NCBI RefSeq assembly: GCF_004345425.1
Contig: NZ_SLVP01000001.1
Location: 930,001-994,000 of the forward strand
Direction: 5' to 3'
Source: Paenibacillus sp. BK033
GTDB lineage: Bacteria; Bacillota; Bacilli; Paenibacillales; Paenibacillaceae
Length of the DNA stretch: 64,000 nt
A program made the translations under genes and the position numbers. The notes below the pieces were generated by a model, which was not told where the DNA came from, searched no databases, and saw nothing but the letters and a program-made list of their open reading frames with translations. Shown one piece after another: positions 42,314-50,355 of this stretch. Numbering within the stretch: position 1 is the first letter of the stretch; the number at the start of each line of letters is the position of its first letter.

Positions 42314-42994
42314 ATGCTGGAGAAGCAGCGCGCGATGGAAGCGGAATCCCGCAGCGTGGAAGGAACAACGCGGGGCCGGATCTTGTTCTTGCTGAAGACA
42401 AACGGTCGTTTGAGTGCGGGACAGCTATCCGGAGAGCTTGGAATAACCGAAATGGCAGTAAGGCGGCATATGTACGCGCTTGAGCGTGAAGGCAGCATCA
42501 GCATCGTCTCCGTCAAGCAGGGGATGGGGCGGCCGGTTCACGCTTACGAGCTGACGCGGCTTTCCGATGACCGGTTTCCGAAAAATTATAATGTCCTTGC
42601 GCTTGATCTGCTTGAGGAGCTGGCGGAGAACCCCGAGACAGCAGGGCTTATTACCCGGATGTTCGAGGGACGCCAGCAGAAGCTGCTTGACCGGTATGAG
42701 CCAAGGATGACCGGCAAAAACCTTGCGCAGAAAGTAACGGAGCTGGAAGCAATTCAAAATGCCGGCGGCTACATGGCTAAGGTAGAAGACAAGGATAACG
42801 GTCAATTCGTTCTCCATGAATATAACTGTCCGATTGCGCAAGTTGCGGGCAAATACGAGCAGGCTTGCAGCTGCGAGCTTTCCTTGTTCGAGTCCTTGCT
42901 CCAGACGAAGGTGGAGCGGACGGAATGCCTTGCCAAAGGCGGGGGAAGATGCAGCTATACCATTGGAGTTGAACATCAGGCTAACGGTTCTTAA
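42314..42994 (+). CDS. Winged-helix regulator with cysteine-rich (SufR-like) C-terminus
   Basis: 226 residues. DeoR/ArsR-like helix-turn-helix at about 20-60 (GRLSAGQLSGELGITEMAVRR), a middle helical part, then a Cys set C172, C185, C187, C205 and C213 in NCPIAQ, ACSCEL, TECLAKGG and GRCSYTI. The pattern recalls SufR-type iron-sulfur sensors but the spacing (x12, x1, x17, x7) is not the SufR one. Likely a redox- or iron-responsive repressor; target unknown. ATG 42314 after AAAGGTGGTGA. The terminator hairpin overlaps its stop codon. Confidence 0.82.
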   Translation: MLEKQRAMEAESRSVEGTTRGRILFLLKTNGRLSAGQLSGELGITEMAVRRHMYALEREGSISIVSVKQGMGRPVHAYELTRLSDDRFPKNYNVLALDLLEELAENPETAGLITRMFEGRQQKLLDRYEPRMTGKNLAQKVTELEAIQNAGGYMAKVEDKDNGQFVLHEYNCPIAQVAGKYEQACSCELSLFESLLQTKVERTECLAKGGGRCSYTIGVEHQANGS

Positions 42995-43013
42995 CGGACC
43001 GTTAGCCTTTTTT
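42978..43013 (+). terminator. Terminator overlapping the regulator stop codon
   Basis: Perfect 11-bp stem AGGCTAACGGT (42978-42988) / ACCGTTAGCCT (42998-43008) and TTTTT. The stop codon 42992-42994 lies in the loop, so terminating ribosomes could block hairpin formation. Confidence 0.85.
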
Positions 43014-43106
43014 ATTTGCTTTTCTTGTGTCAGGTCAAGCCCATGCTGCTTATAATGGCAATACGAAATGGGCATTCGCCCGCTTAAGCAAAAGGAGGGA
43101 ATGGTC

Positions 43107-43568
43107 ATGACGGTTATGGAATGGAGTGCGCTGATTGCTGCCATCACGTTTGTAATTCTTGCTGCGGGCCTCTTGATCGGCGTCCGTACTGCGTTAGTGA
43201 GACTGTCGCAGCTGCAGCTTCAGGCGGAAGCGATGCAGGCGGATATCCGGCAGACTTCCGCCAAAGTGGGAGTATTTGCCGATACGGCCCAGCAAACGCT
43301 GAGCACCGCGCATCTTCAACTGCAGCAGGCGAACCGGCTTTTTGAAGCGGCGGGACAGATCGGGGATACGATCGGGCATACGACAACGGCGATTCATCGC
43401 GTGTCCAGCGTGATTTCGCAATCCGCAGTCAAGCATGCGGAAAGTGCGGCGGCAGAGCGGCAGGCGAGCTCCGTGCTGGAATGGATGGAGCTTGGTATGG
43501 CTTTCTGGCAGCAATGGCAGACTAACCGTAAACGTTATGAACCCTCCAACAACGGGCAGGGTGAATAG
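43107..43568 (+). CDS. DUF948 (YtxG-like) membrane protein
   Basis: 153 residues. An N-terminal membrane segment (LIAAITFVILAAGLLIGV) is followed by a long amphipathic helix typical of DUF948. ATG at 43107 sits 8 nt after AAAGGAGG; ATG at 43101 is too close. Followed 27 nt later by a YtxH-like gene, reproducing the YtxG-YtxH pair of Bacillus, where the pair is a sigma-B general stress product. Confidence 0.8.
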   Translation: MTVMEWSALIAAITFVILAAGLLIGVRTALVRLSQLQLQAEAMQADIRQTSAKVGVFADTAQQTLSTAHLQLQQANRLFEAAGQIGDTIGHTTTAIHRVSSVISQSAVKHAESAAAERQASSVLEWMELGMAFWQQWQTNRKRYEPSNNGQGE

Positions 43569-43595
43569 TTCTAATTTGAAGGGAGCGATTTTTTT

Positions 43596-44003
43596 ATGGC
43601 ATCAAGTAAACAAACAAAAGGGTTTCTGCTGGGCGCAATCGCGGGAGGCATCATTGGTTCGGTGACGGCATTATTGTTCGCGCCCAAAGCGGGCAAGGAG
43701 CTGCGTCATGACATTTCGGAAGGCGCAAGAAGAGTACAGGAGCAGACGGTTAGAGCGGCTGGTCAAGTATCCGATACAACGGTTAGAATCGCGAAGCAAA
43801 TCGGCAATCAGGCGACTGAGCTGGCGGATACGGCAAAAGCAGCAGCCGGAGCGGCCGTATCGAGCGTGAGAGAACGCCGGGCCGAGCTGGCGGGAGCTGC
43901 ACATGAAGTTGCCGATGAAGCTGCCGATGAAGTAACGGATTCTTTTGAAGAAGCGGCGGAAGAGGTTTTCGAAGACGCAAAAGAGCTTCAAACCATCAAC
44001 TAA
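43596..44003 (+). CDS. YtxH-domain general stress protein
   Basis: 135 residues. The YtxH signature KGFLLGAIAGGIIGSVTALLFAPKAGKELR is at 9-38: a glycine-zipper membrane segment followed by the LLFAPKxGKxxR motif. The remainder is an Ala/Glu-rich amphipathic helix, as in stress-protective or envelope-associated members. Pairs with the preceding gene. A run of repeated EVADEAADEVTD motifs lies near the C-terminus. Confidence 0.88.
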   Translation: MASSKQTKGFLLGAIAGGIIGSVTALLFAPKAGKELRHDISEGARRVQEQTVRAAGQVSDTTVRIAKQIGNQATELADTAKAAAGAAVSSVRERRAELAGAAHEVADEAADEVTDSFEEAAEEVFEDAKELQTIN

Positions 44004-44177
44004 TTAAACCTTAAGACGTACCGGAATCGGTTGCTGCAATCACCTCTGGCATCCCTGTGATTTCCTTGAACCTTATATGGAATTGAGATAAGATGATGGA
44101 GGTACATTTTCGTGCCTCGTTTCATATAGTATTGAAGCTTTAAGGTCTCATTTACATCTTAAGTTCAAGAAAGCGGT

Positions 44178-44993
44178 GTGTTTGTGCAGCAACCGATTGC
44201 GATACTAGACTCAGGCGTAGGCGGCCTTACCGTTGCCAGAGAGGTCATGCGCCAGCTGCCGCGTGAAAAAATCGTTTATTTTGGCGATACCGCCAGAGCT
44301 CCTTACGGTCCGCGCGACCCGAAGGTTGTGACTCGTTTTACGCGTGAAATCGTTGATTATTTGGTTCATTTTCGTCCTAAAATGATTGTTATTGCTTGCA
44401 ATACCGCAACCGCATTTGCTTTGGAGGAAATACGCGCAATCGTGGATATTCCCGTAGTTGGCGTCATTAAGCCGGGAGCAAGAGCGGCGCTTGGCCGGAC
44501 GATTACAGGCTGTATCGGAGTAATCGGCACGGAAGGTACGATAAATAGCGGCGCTTACGAGCATGCTTTGCTTGAAATCTCTCCTGATGTGCGTGTCATT
44601 AGCGAAGCGTGCCCTCTTTTTGTTCCGCTTGTAGAGAAAGGGAATTTCCGCTCTCTGCAAACCTATGAAACCATCCGCAGTTCGATCGGCCACCTGCGCA
44701 AGTTCCCGATGGACAGCTTGATTCTGGGCTGTACCCACTATCCGTTTCTCGCCGATGTCATTCAGGAGGTTGTTGGTCCCGACATTCACCTGATCAATTC
44801 CGCCGACGAGACTGCGCGCGAAGTAAGCCTTATCCTGCATGATAAAAGGATGTTGGCCCAGGAAGAGGAGCTGCCGGTGCATCAATTTTTCTGCAGCGGG
44901 GAGCCGCAAATGTTCAAATCGATTGCCCAGCAGTGGCTTGGGGAGCAAATTGAGCTGACGCCTGTCGTATGGCAGGTGCCTCAGATCGGATAA
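44178..44993 (+). CDS. murI: Glutamate racemase
   Basis: Makes D-glutamate for peptidoglycan stem peptides in the cytosol by cofactor-free two-cysteine racemisation. 271 residues. Catalytic Cys74 in IACNTATA and Cys185 in LGCTHYPF are both present, along with DSGVGGLTV at 11-19 and the YFGDTARAPYG loop. Start is GTG at 44178 or 44184; spacing to AAAGCGG does not decide. Also called racE in Bacillus. Single gene with its own leader. Confidence 0.95.
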   Translation: MFVQQPIAILDSGVGGLTVAREVMRQLPREKIVYFGDTARAPYGPRDPKVVTRFTREIVDYLVHFRPKMIVIACNTATAFALEEIRAIVDIPVVGVIKPGARAALGRTITGCIGVIGTEGTINSGAYEHALLEISPDVRVISEACPLFVPLVEKGNFRSLQTYETIRSSIGHLRKFPMDSLILGCTHYPFLADVIQEVVGPDIHLINSADETAREVSLILHDKRMLAQEEELPVHQFFCSGEPQMFKSIAQQWLGEQIELTPVVWQVPQIG

Positions 44994-45000
44994 CAAATAA

Positions 45001-45053
45001 CGGCTGTCCTGATTCGCGTTCCCGGGCGAAAGCGATAAGGGCAGCCTTTAACC
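45001..45053 (+). terminator. Weak terminator after murI
   Basis: Outer stem GGCTGTCCT / AGGGCAGCC with an inner GATTCGCGTTCCCGGGCGAAAGC loop; only a short TTT follows. Confidence 0.4.
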
Positions 45054-45108
45054 ATTGCAATCATACATAATCTAATAGAGAAGGCACCGACGGATAGGAG
45101 GACAAGCC

Positions 45109-45588
45109 ATGAATAAGGAAGATCAGGTCATAATGGGTTTCAGAGAATTATACAACAAGCTGGCTTGGCTTAATAAAACGAAGATGGAAGTCAGTCTTAA
45201 AGGTTACAAGTCTTCTGAAGTGCATTGCATCGAATATATTGGAAGAAACCCGGATTCCAACGTGACCAAGCTTGCGGAATCCTTTTATATGACAAGCGGC
45301 GCCATAAGCAAAATGACGAAGAAGCTCATGAGCAAGGGATTGATCGAGAGCTATCAGAAGCCGGAAAACAAGAAGGAAATCTATTTCCGGCTTACGGAGC
45401 AAGGAAAAGCCATTGACAAAATCCACTATGATCTTCATAAAGAATTTCAAGAGCGGGATAAAGCCGTATTCGAGTTGGTTACGGACGAACAGTTCGATGG
45501 CGTTCTTAGATTCGTCGAAAAATACAGCAGGCATTTGGATGCGGAAATAAAGAAACAAGGGTTGGATATGAAGTCGGAAAATGAATAA
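45109..45588 (+). CDS. MarR-family regulator next to an MFS pump
   Basis: 159-residue winged-helix protein: VTKLAESFYMTSGAISKMTKKLMSKGLIESYQKPENKKEIYF is the DNA-binding core, with the KEI wing. Followed by a terminator and then the transporter gene, whose promoter carries a 10-bp inverted repeat that this protein probably binds. Start follows TAGGAGGACAAGCC. Confidence 0.9.
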   Translation: MNKEDQVIMGFRELYNKLAWLNKTKMEVSLKGYKSSEVHCIEYIGRNPDSNVTKLAESFYMTSGAISKMTKKLMSKGLIESYQKPENKKEIYFRLTEQGKAIDKIHYDLHKEFQERDKAVFELVTDEQFDGVLRFVEKYSRHLDAEIKKQGLDMKSENE

Positions 45589-45608
45589 AGAAGAAGCATC
45601 AAACGCAG

Positions 45609-45644
45609 GCAGTCCGGTTCTTTCGAGAACGGGCTGCTTTTTTA
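45609..45644 (+). terminator. Terminator between MarR and MFS genes
   Basis: GCAGTCCGGTTCT / AGAACGGGCTGC with a TTCG loop (one mismatch) and TTTTTTT. Confidence 0.85.
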
Positions 45645-45658
45645 TTGCCGAATTTTTG

Positions 45659-45699
45659 TTGACAAGGAAGCAAAATCGCGTTACGATGTTTTTGCTTCC
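45659..45699 (+). promoter_or_regulatory. MFS promoter with overlapping operator
   Basis: -35 TTGACA (45659-45664), 17-nt spacer, -10 TACGAT (45682-45687). A perfect inverted repeat GGAAGCAAAA (45666-45675) / TTTTGCTTCC (45690-45699) straddles the -10, ideally placed for repression by the upstream MarR protein. Confidence 0.78.
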
Positions 45700-45735
45700 A
45701 AGGAAGAAATAATACGCATGCCAAGGAGAATTCAA

Positions 45736-46968
45736 GTGACCATACACAAATCGAATCAAGCATCTAAACCAGAAGCAGCCGTAGACAAGCACGCCCTGCT
45801 ATTCGGACTTGTATCCGTCTTTCTTTGCGGTTTAGGGTTTAGTATGATAACGCCGGTCGTTCCATTCTTAGTACAGCCTTACGCCAGCACGCCAGGCGAA
45901 CAAGCGATTTATGTTACGCTTCTAACTTCCGTTTACGCCGTCTGCGTGTTTTTTGCGGCCCCCGTGCTGGGCGCTTTGAGCGACAAATACGGCCGTCGTC
46001 CGCTGCTCTTGCTATGTCTGCTCGGTTCCGCAATCGGATACTTCGTATTTGGCTTAGGCGGTGCCTTATGGGTGCTTTTTGCCGGGCGTATCATAGAAGG
46101 AATAACTGGCGGGAGCATCAGCACGATCTTCGCCTACTTTGCCGACATTATTCCTTCGGAACAGAGGACCAAATATTTCGGATGGGTGAGCGCGGTTGTA
46201 GGAGCCGGTACCGTAATTGGCCCGACGCTCGGCGGGTTGATGGCCAAGCTTGGCTATTCCGCCCCGATGTATTTCGGAGCCGGAATTACTTTGTTGAACG
46301 TGGCGTATGGATACCTGTTTATGCCGGAGAGTCTTAACAAGCATCATCGATTGGTACGGATTTCCTTTGTCAGATTGAATCCTTTTATGCAGCTTGCAAA
46401 TCTGCTAAGCGTGAAAAACTTAAAGAGGCTGCTTGTCTCCGCTTTCTTGCTCTGGATCCCGAGCGGATCCTTGCAGGCCGTTTTTTCGCAATTCACGATG
46501 GATACCTTCAGCTGGAAGCCCGCCGTAATAGGACTCATGTTTTCCATTTTGGGCATCCAGGATATCCTGTCGCAAGGTTTCATCATGCCGAGGCTTTTGA
46601 AGAAGCTTCATGATAAACAGATCGCTGTCCTCGGGATGGTCTCGGAGATGATCGGGTACGGCTTTATTGCAGCATCGGCATTATTCTCCTATTATCCTCT
46701 GCTTATCGCCGGCATGTTCATATTCGGTTTTGGCGATTCGATCTACGGCCCTTCCTTCAACGGGATGCTCTCCAAGTCCGTCGATGCCAGCGAGCAGGGA
46801 AGGATCCAGGGGGGCAGCCAATCGATTCAGGCTTTGGCAAGAGTGATCGGCCCGATCGCCGGAGGTCAAATCTATGTGACGTTTGGCCACGCCGCGCCTG
46901 CGTTTATGGGGATGCTTCTTATAGCAGCGGCAATACCCGTTCTATATCGGAGTACGCAGGCTGCATGA
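45736..46968 (+). CDS. MFS multidrug/TetA-like efflux transporter
   Basis: 410-residue drug:proton antiporter with 12 predicted membrane segments. Motif A GALSDKYGRRPLLL lies between segments 2 and 3, and GAGTVIGPTLGG is the motif C glycine-rich segment 5 of drug antiporters. GTG at 45736 follows AAGGAG by 7 nt; the upstream ATG at 45718 overlaps that site. Repressed, by inference, by the adjacent MarR protein. Substrate unknown. Confidence 0.9.
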   Translation: MTIHKSNQASKPEAAVDKHALLFGLVSVFLCGLGFSMITPVVPFLVQPYASTPGEQAIYVTLLTSVYAVCVFFAAPVLGALSDKYGRRPLLLLCLLGSAIGYFVFGLGGALWVLFAGRIIEGITGGSISTIFAYFADIIPSEQRTKYFGWVSAVVGAGTVIGPTLGGLMAKLGYSAPMYFGAGITLLNVAYGYLFMPESLNKHHRLVRISFVRLNPFMQLANLLSVKNLKRLLVSAFLLWIPSGSLQAVFSQFTMDTFSWKPAVIGLMFSILGIQDILSQGFIMPRLLKKLHDKQIAVLGMVSEMIGYGFIAASALFSYYPLLIAGMFIFGFGDSIYGPSFNGMLSKSVDASEQGRIQGGSQSIQALARVIGPIAGGQIYVTFGHAAPAFMGMLLIAAAIPVLYRSTQAA

Positions 46969-47081
46969 CGATCTTTGCTTTGCTTGGATGATAAGCCCCG
47001 GCGTTGGCATGTGCACCCGTCCGCATGAATAGCATGATAAAAGATTACAGCCAATGTTCGATAATAAGGGGGAGTAGCGGC

Positions 47082-47978
47082 ATGAAAGAGCTCGTAAACG
47101 GGCAATACGGGTACCGGGAAACGGTAGCGGATTGCGACAGACTGATGCGCACTTATCCTTTTGTCCGGGGATACGTTATAGGGCATAGCGTGTTGGGCAG
47201 ACCCATAGTAGCGCTCAAATGCGGGGAGGGCGCACGCCGGGTCCATTTGAATGCTTCCTTCCATGCGAATGAATGGATTACGACTCCGCTGCTCATGCGG
47301 TTTGTTGAAGAATGGGCGGAGGCATGCGTGCAAAACGGCGCTCTGTTCGGGGAACAGGCCTGTGAGCTGTACCGGGAGACGGAAGCGTGGATCGTTCCGA
47401 TGGTGAATCCCGACGGCGTTCAGCTAGCGCTCGATGGCATTGATGAGGCGAATCCGTTCCGGCAGCAGCTCTTGCTGTGGAATAAAGGCTCCGGGCAGTT
47501 CGATCAATGGAAGGCGAATATACGCGGAGTGGACCTGAATGACCAGTTTCCTGCCCACTGGGAGGAGGAGCGGCTTCGCAGAGGAACGGAGGGGCCGGGT
47601 CCCCGGGACTTTCCGGGGCTGTATCCGTTAAGCGAGCCTGAAGCCCAGGCACTTGCCCGTCTGACGCAAACGCTGCAATTCGACTCCGTGCTTGCCTTGC
47701 ATACGCAAGGCGAGGAGATCTACTGGAATTACCGGGAATACGAGCCGGAGCACGCTGAAGGCCTTGCGGAACGTCTGGGCGAGGCAAGCGGCTACAAGCC
47801 GGTGAAGCTTACGGGCAGCGATGCCGGGTACAAGGACTGGTTCATCCAACGTTTTCGCAGGCCGGGCTTTACGGTTGAAGCGGGTTACGGCGCGAATCCG
47901 CTGCCTCCCGGGGAATTTAACGGCATCTATTCGAAGATCGGCCCCTTGCTGACCGAATTTTTGCGGCTGCACCGCTGA
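47082..47978 (+). CDS. M14-family zinc carboxypeptidase (gamma-D-Glu-diamino-acid type)
   Basis: 298-residue zinc peptidase. Zinc ligands His61 and Glu64 (HANEW) and His207 (LHTQGEE), catalytic Glu266 (VEAGYG), and the substrate-binding RGVDLNDQFPAHW (148-160), in which the usual RNF is DQF. No signal peptide or LysM domain, so a cytoplasmic muropeptide-recycling or peptide-trimming role is more likely than wall lysis; this resembles Bacillus YqgT in its domain but is shorter. ATG 47082 follows AAGGGGGAGTAGCGG. Confidence 0.85.
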   Translation: MKELVNGQYGYRETVADCDRLMRTYPFVRGYVIGHSVLGRPIVALKCGEGARRVHLNASFHANEWITTPLLMRFVEEWAEACVQNGALFGEQACELYRETEAWIVPMVNPDGVQLALDGIDEANPFRQQLLLWNKGSGQFDQWKANIRGVDLNDQFPAHWEEERLRRGTEGPGPRDFPGLYPLSEPEAQALARLTQTLQFDSVLALHTQGEEIYWNYREYEPEHAEGLAERLGEASGYKPVKLTGSDAGYKDWFIQRFRRPGFTVEAGYGANPLPPGEFNGIYSKIGPLLTEFLRLHR

Positions 47979-48053
47979 CGAGACGCAAAGATGATTCCGG
48001 GGGCACACCTGTGCTATAATGATCGGCAAAAGCTGATGAAGGTGGTGTGCCTC

Positions 48054-48290
48054 ATGCGTAAATGGTTATCGCTTCGGCATTGGAAGAGCACATTTGTCCG
48101 AATATACAAGCTGATTATCTCGAGAGAGGTTTCCATAACCGACAAATTATTATTTCTGGTGCCGGTTATTCTCTATTGGGTGCTGCCCGACGCGCTGCCT
48201 TTTCTCCCCATAGACGATATTGCGGTGACGATGCTGCTCGCCGAATGGTTTGCCCGGAGAATGGAGAAGAAGTATAATAGGATCAGGTAA
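48054..48290 (+). CDS. DUF1232-like small membrane protein
   Basis: 78 residues. The core LLFLVPVILYWVLPDALPFLPIDDIAVTMLLAEW recalls the DUF1232 pattern (Pro-Asp, then Asp-Asp in a hydrophobic hairpin). ATG 48054 follows AAGGTGGTG. Function of the family unknown. Confidence 0.65.
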   Translation: MRKWLSLRHWKSTFVRIYKLIISREVSITDKLLFLVPVILYWVLPDALPFLPIDDIAVTMLLAEWFARRMEKKYNRIR

Positions 48291-48351
48291 TGTTAACCAT
48301 TCGGTTGGCAGATGTTTACGAAATCAAATTCTTTTTTAGGAGTGGAATAGA

Positions 48352-48654
48352 ATGAATGTCAAAATTACGCGCAACGCGGCAAAAGTACTGAAACTGGAAT
48401 TGGACAAGCCCGAGAACGAAGGCAAGAAGCTTCGCGTATACGTAACGCATTCGCATGGGGACCATGCGCATTACGGCATGGCGATTGACGAGCCTAACGA
48501 GAAGGACGTTGTAGTATCGACGGATAAAGAGATCGACGTGATCCTCGAGAAGGACAACGAGTTCCTCGACGGCGTGCGTATTGATTACTTCTACGTGCCG
48601 GAGGAAGGCTTTGCGGTAACGAACCCGTCCAAAGGCAACAGCGGCGATCACTAA
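48352..48654 (+). CDS. HesB/IscA-like protein without cysteines
   Basis: 100-residue protein with the A-type carrier fold (MNVKITRNAAKVLKLEL; EDGVRIDYFYVPEEGFAVTNP). True IscA/HesB carriers keep three Cys for iron-sulfur binding; none is present here. His-rich stretch HSHGDHAHYG occupies the middle. It may bind metal differently or be a structural relative (YneR-like). Own terminator downstream. Confidence 0.78.
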   Translation: MNVKITRNAAKVLKLELDKPENEGKKLRVYVTHSHGDHAHYGMAIDEPNEKDVVVSTDKEIDVILEKDNEFLDGVRIDYFYVPEEGFAVTNPSKGNSGDH

Positions 48655-48681
48655 GAGCCGGCATAGATACGAATGGATTGG

Positions 48682-48714
48682 AAAGACTCAACATCAGATG
48701 TTGAGTCTTTTTAT
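48682..48714 (+). terminator. Terminator after the HesB-like gene
   Basis: Perfect stem AAAGACTCAACAT / ATGTTGAGTCTTT with a 3-nt loop, then TT. Confidence 0.88.
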
Positions 48715-48855
48715 TACCACAATAGAATTTAAAAGTTTGGATAACAGTTGAAAACTGAATTTCAATTTGGCGATAAAACCTACCTATAAACGCGGTCGCT
48801 CATCTTCGAGAGGCCTCGATAGAGGTTTTCTCAATTGAGGGGAAGGTACGTACAG

Positions 48856-50280
48856 ATGGTTCGTCATGCTCGTTATTATTTGGCCGGAATCCTTGCAGTC
48901 ATGCTGTTTATCCTCGCCGCAGAGCTGATCTGGCTTCCGGCCCCGCTGCGGACCTCCTCCGGCATGCTCTGGATCGATATGATCGACGATCTGCTGTACG
49001 GGCTTGCCGTTATCCCGTTGTTATGGGGCATCGGTGCGCTGATCGGGATCAGAAGGTTACGGGCGGAGCAGGGCCGATTAGGCGGGAGAAAAAGAAGAAG
49101 GCTGCTGCTTACCGTCCGCATGCTGCTTCTTGCGGTAAGCGCGGCGGGAGCAGCATTTCTGCTCGTAAAACCGGATGATCTCCTTATCGGGCTTGGCGTG
49201 CTCGCAATTGGCCTGATTCTGCTGTTCGTTGACCTGATCTGGAGTGATGCCGTATACCGAAGGCTTGCGGGAAAGGGAGAGAGTGTGAGATGGCCTTGGC
49301 GGAGCCTGGCTGGACTTGTCCTGACGGCTGCGCTGTTTGCAGGGCTGGCATTTCCTACGTCCTATAACGTCACTTATCCGGGTCTGACGATGGGCATGAA
49401 CCGTTACGCGCATGTAGACGGAGGCAAGCCGGTAGGCAGCATCAGCGGCGTGCTTGTCTTTGAGCGTATTGCCGTGCCGGCGGATTGGCTGTATGCCAAG
49501 CTGCTGCCGATGTACAGCTTCGAGAAGAGGAGCAGGAATGAACCGCCGTTAACGGAATCTTACACCGAGGTAGTGCAGATGAAGCAAGGGGCCGATGACG
49601 TAGCGGGGGCTATCGCAATGGGCAAGGCGGGGATAGGCAAGGGAATTGAGCTAACCGGAGCCCGCGTGCTTGCCGTTGCGGACAACGCCCCGGCTAAATC
49701 CTTGATTAAGGCCGGCGATGTCATTATCGCGTTAAACGGCAAACCAATCAGCAATATGGCCGAGCTGACGGATTATATGGTGAACCAGGTCAAGCCTGGC
49801 GACCAGGTTGAAGTAACGCTCCGGCGCGGCAAAGAAACGCTCGAGGTTCAGGTGCCGACGAGTGAAGGCGAGGCGTCGGGAGACTTGCCGAAGCGTGCCG
49901 TATTTGGCATCGGAGCGGAAAATGATTGGCATGCGGATATCCCGCGCCAGATTGCGTACCACCACTACATTGCGCATATCGGCGGACCTTCGCATGGCGC
50001 GATGCTGACGCTCGCGCTGTTGGATCAGCTGACGCCGGGCGGAGTCACGCATGGCGTGCGTGTAGCCGGTACTGGCACCATTGAGCCGGACGGCTCGATA
50101 GGCCTTGTTGGCGGCATCCCGCAGAAGGCTTACGCCGTCAGCCGCACCGATGCCGATGTGTTCTTCGTGCCGGCGGCATCGCTGGATGAAGCGAAGGAGG
50201 CGGCGCCGGGGCTTAACATCGTGCCGGTGAGAACCATTGACGAGGTGCTGGATTGGCTGAAGGCACACGCGAAGGAATAA
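48856..50280 (+). CDS. Membrane PDZ/Lon-type serine protease (SepM/YlbL-like) with extra membrane domain
   Basis: 474 residues. Four to five hydrophobic segments cover the first 180 residues, then a PDZ domain (about 260-335, GARVLAVADNAPAKSLIKAGD), then a Lon (S16) protease domain. Catalytic dyad: Ser379 in GGPSHGAML and Lys424 in GGIPQKAYA, 45 apart as in Lon. Known SepM/YlbL proteins are about 340 residues with one N-terminal segment; the added polytopic part is unusual. Likely an extracellular-facing processing protease. Start ATG 48856 after GGAAGGT. Confidence 0.88.
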   Translation: MVRHARYYLAGILAVMLFILAAELIWLPAPLRTSSGMLWIDMIDDLLYGLAVIPLLWGIGALIGIRRLRAEQGRLGGRKRRRLLLTVRMLLLAVSAAGAAFLLVKPDDLLIGLGVLAIGLILLFVDLIWSDAVYRRLAGKGESVRWPWRSLAGLVLTAALFAGLAFPTSYNVTYPGLTMGMNRYAHVDGGKPVGSISGVLVFERIAVPADWLYAKLLPMYSFEKRSRNEPPLTESYTEVVQMKQGADDVAGAIAMGKAGIGKGIELTGARVLAVADNAPAKSLIKAGDVIIALNGKPISNMAELTDYMVNQVKPGDQVEVTLRRGKETLEVQVPTSEGEASGDLPKRAVFGIGAENDWHADIPRQIAYHHYIAHIGGPSHGAMLTLALLDQLTPGGVTHGVRVAGTGTIEPDGSIGLVGGIPQKAYAVSRTDADVFFVPAASLDEAKEAAPGLNIVPVRTIDEVLDWLKAHAKE

Positions 50281-50282
50281 GG

Positions 50283-50335
50283 AAAGGGCTGTCCCCACAT
50301 GGTCTCCATTGACCCGAGGGAACAGCCCTTTGTCT
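50283..50335. terminator. Hairpin between convergent protease and LtaS genes
   Basis: Stem AAAGGGCTGT / ACAGCCCTTT (50283-50292, 50322-50331), extended by GTCCCC/GGGAAC pairing. T-tracts are short on both sides. Confidence 0.6.
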
Positions 50336-50355
50336 TTGCTGCGTTTGCGCCGGCG

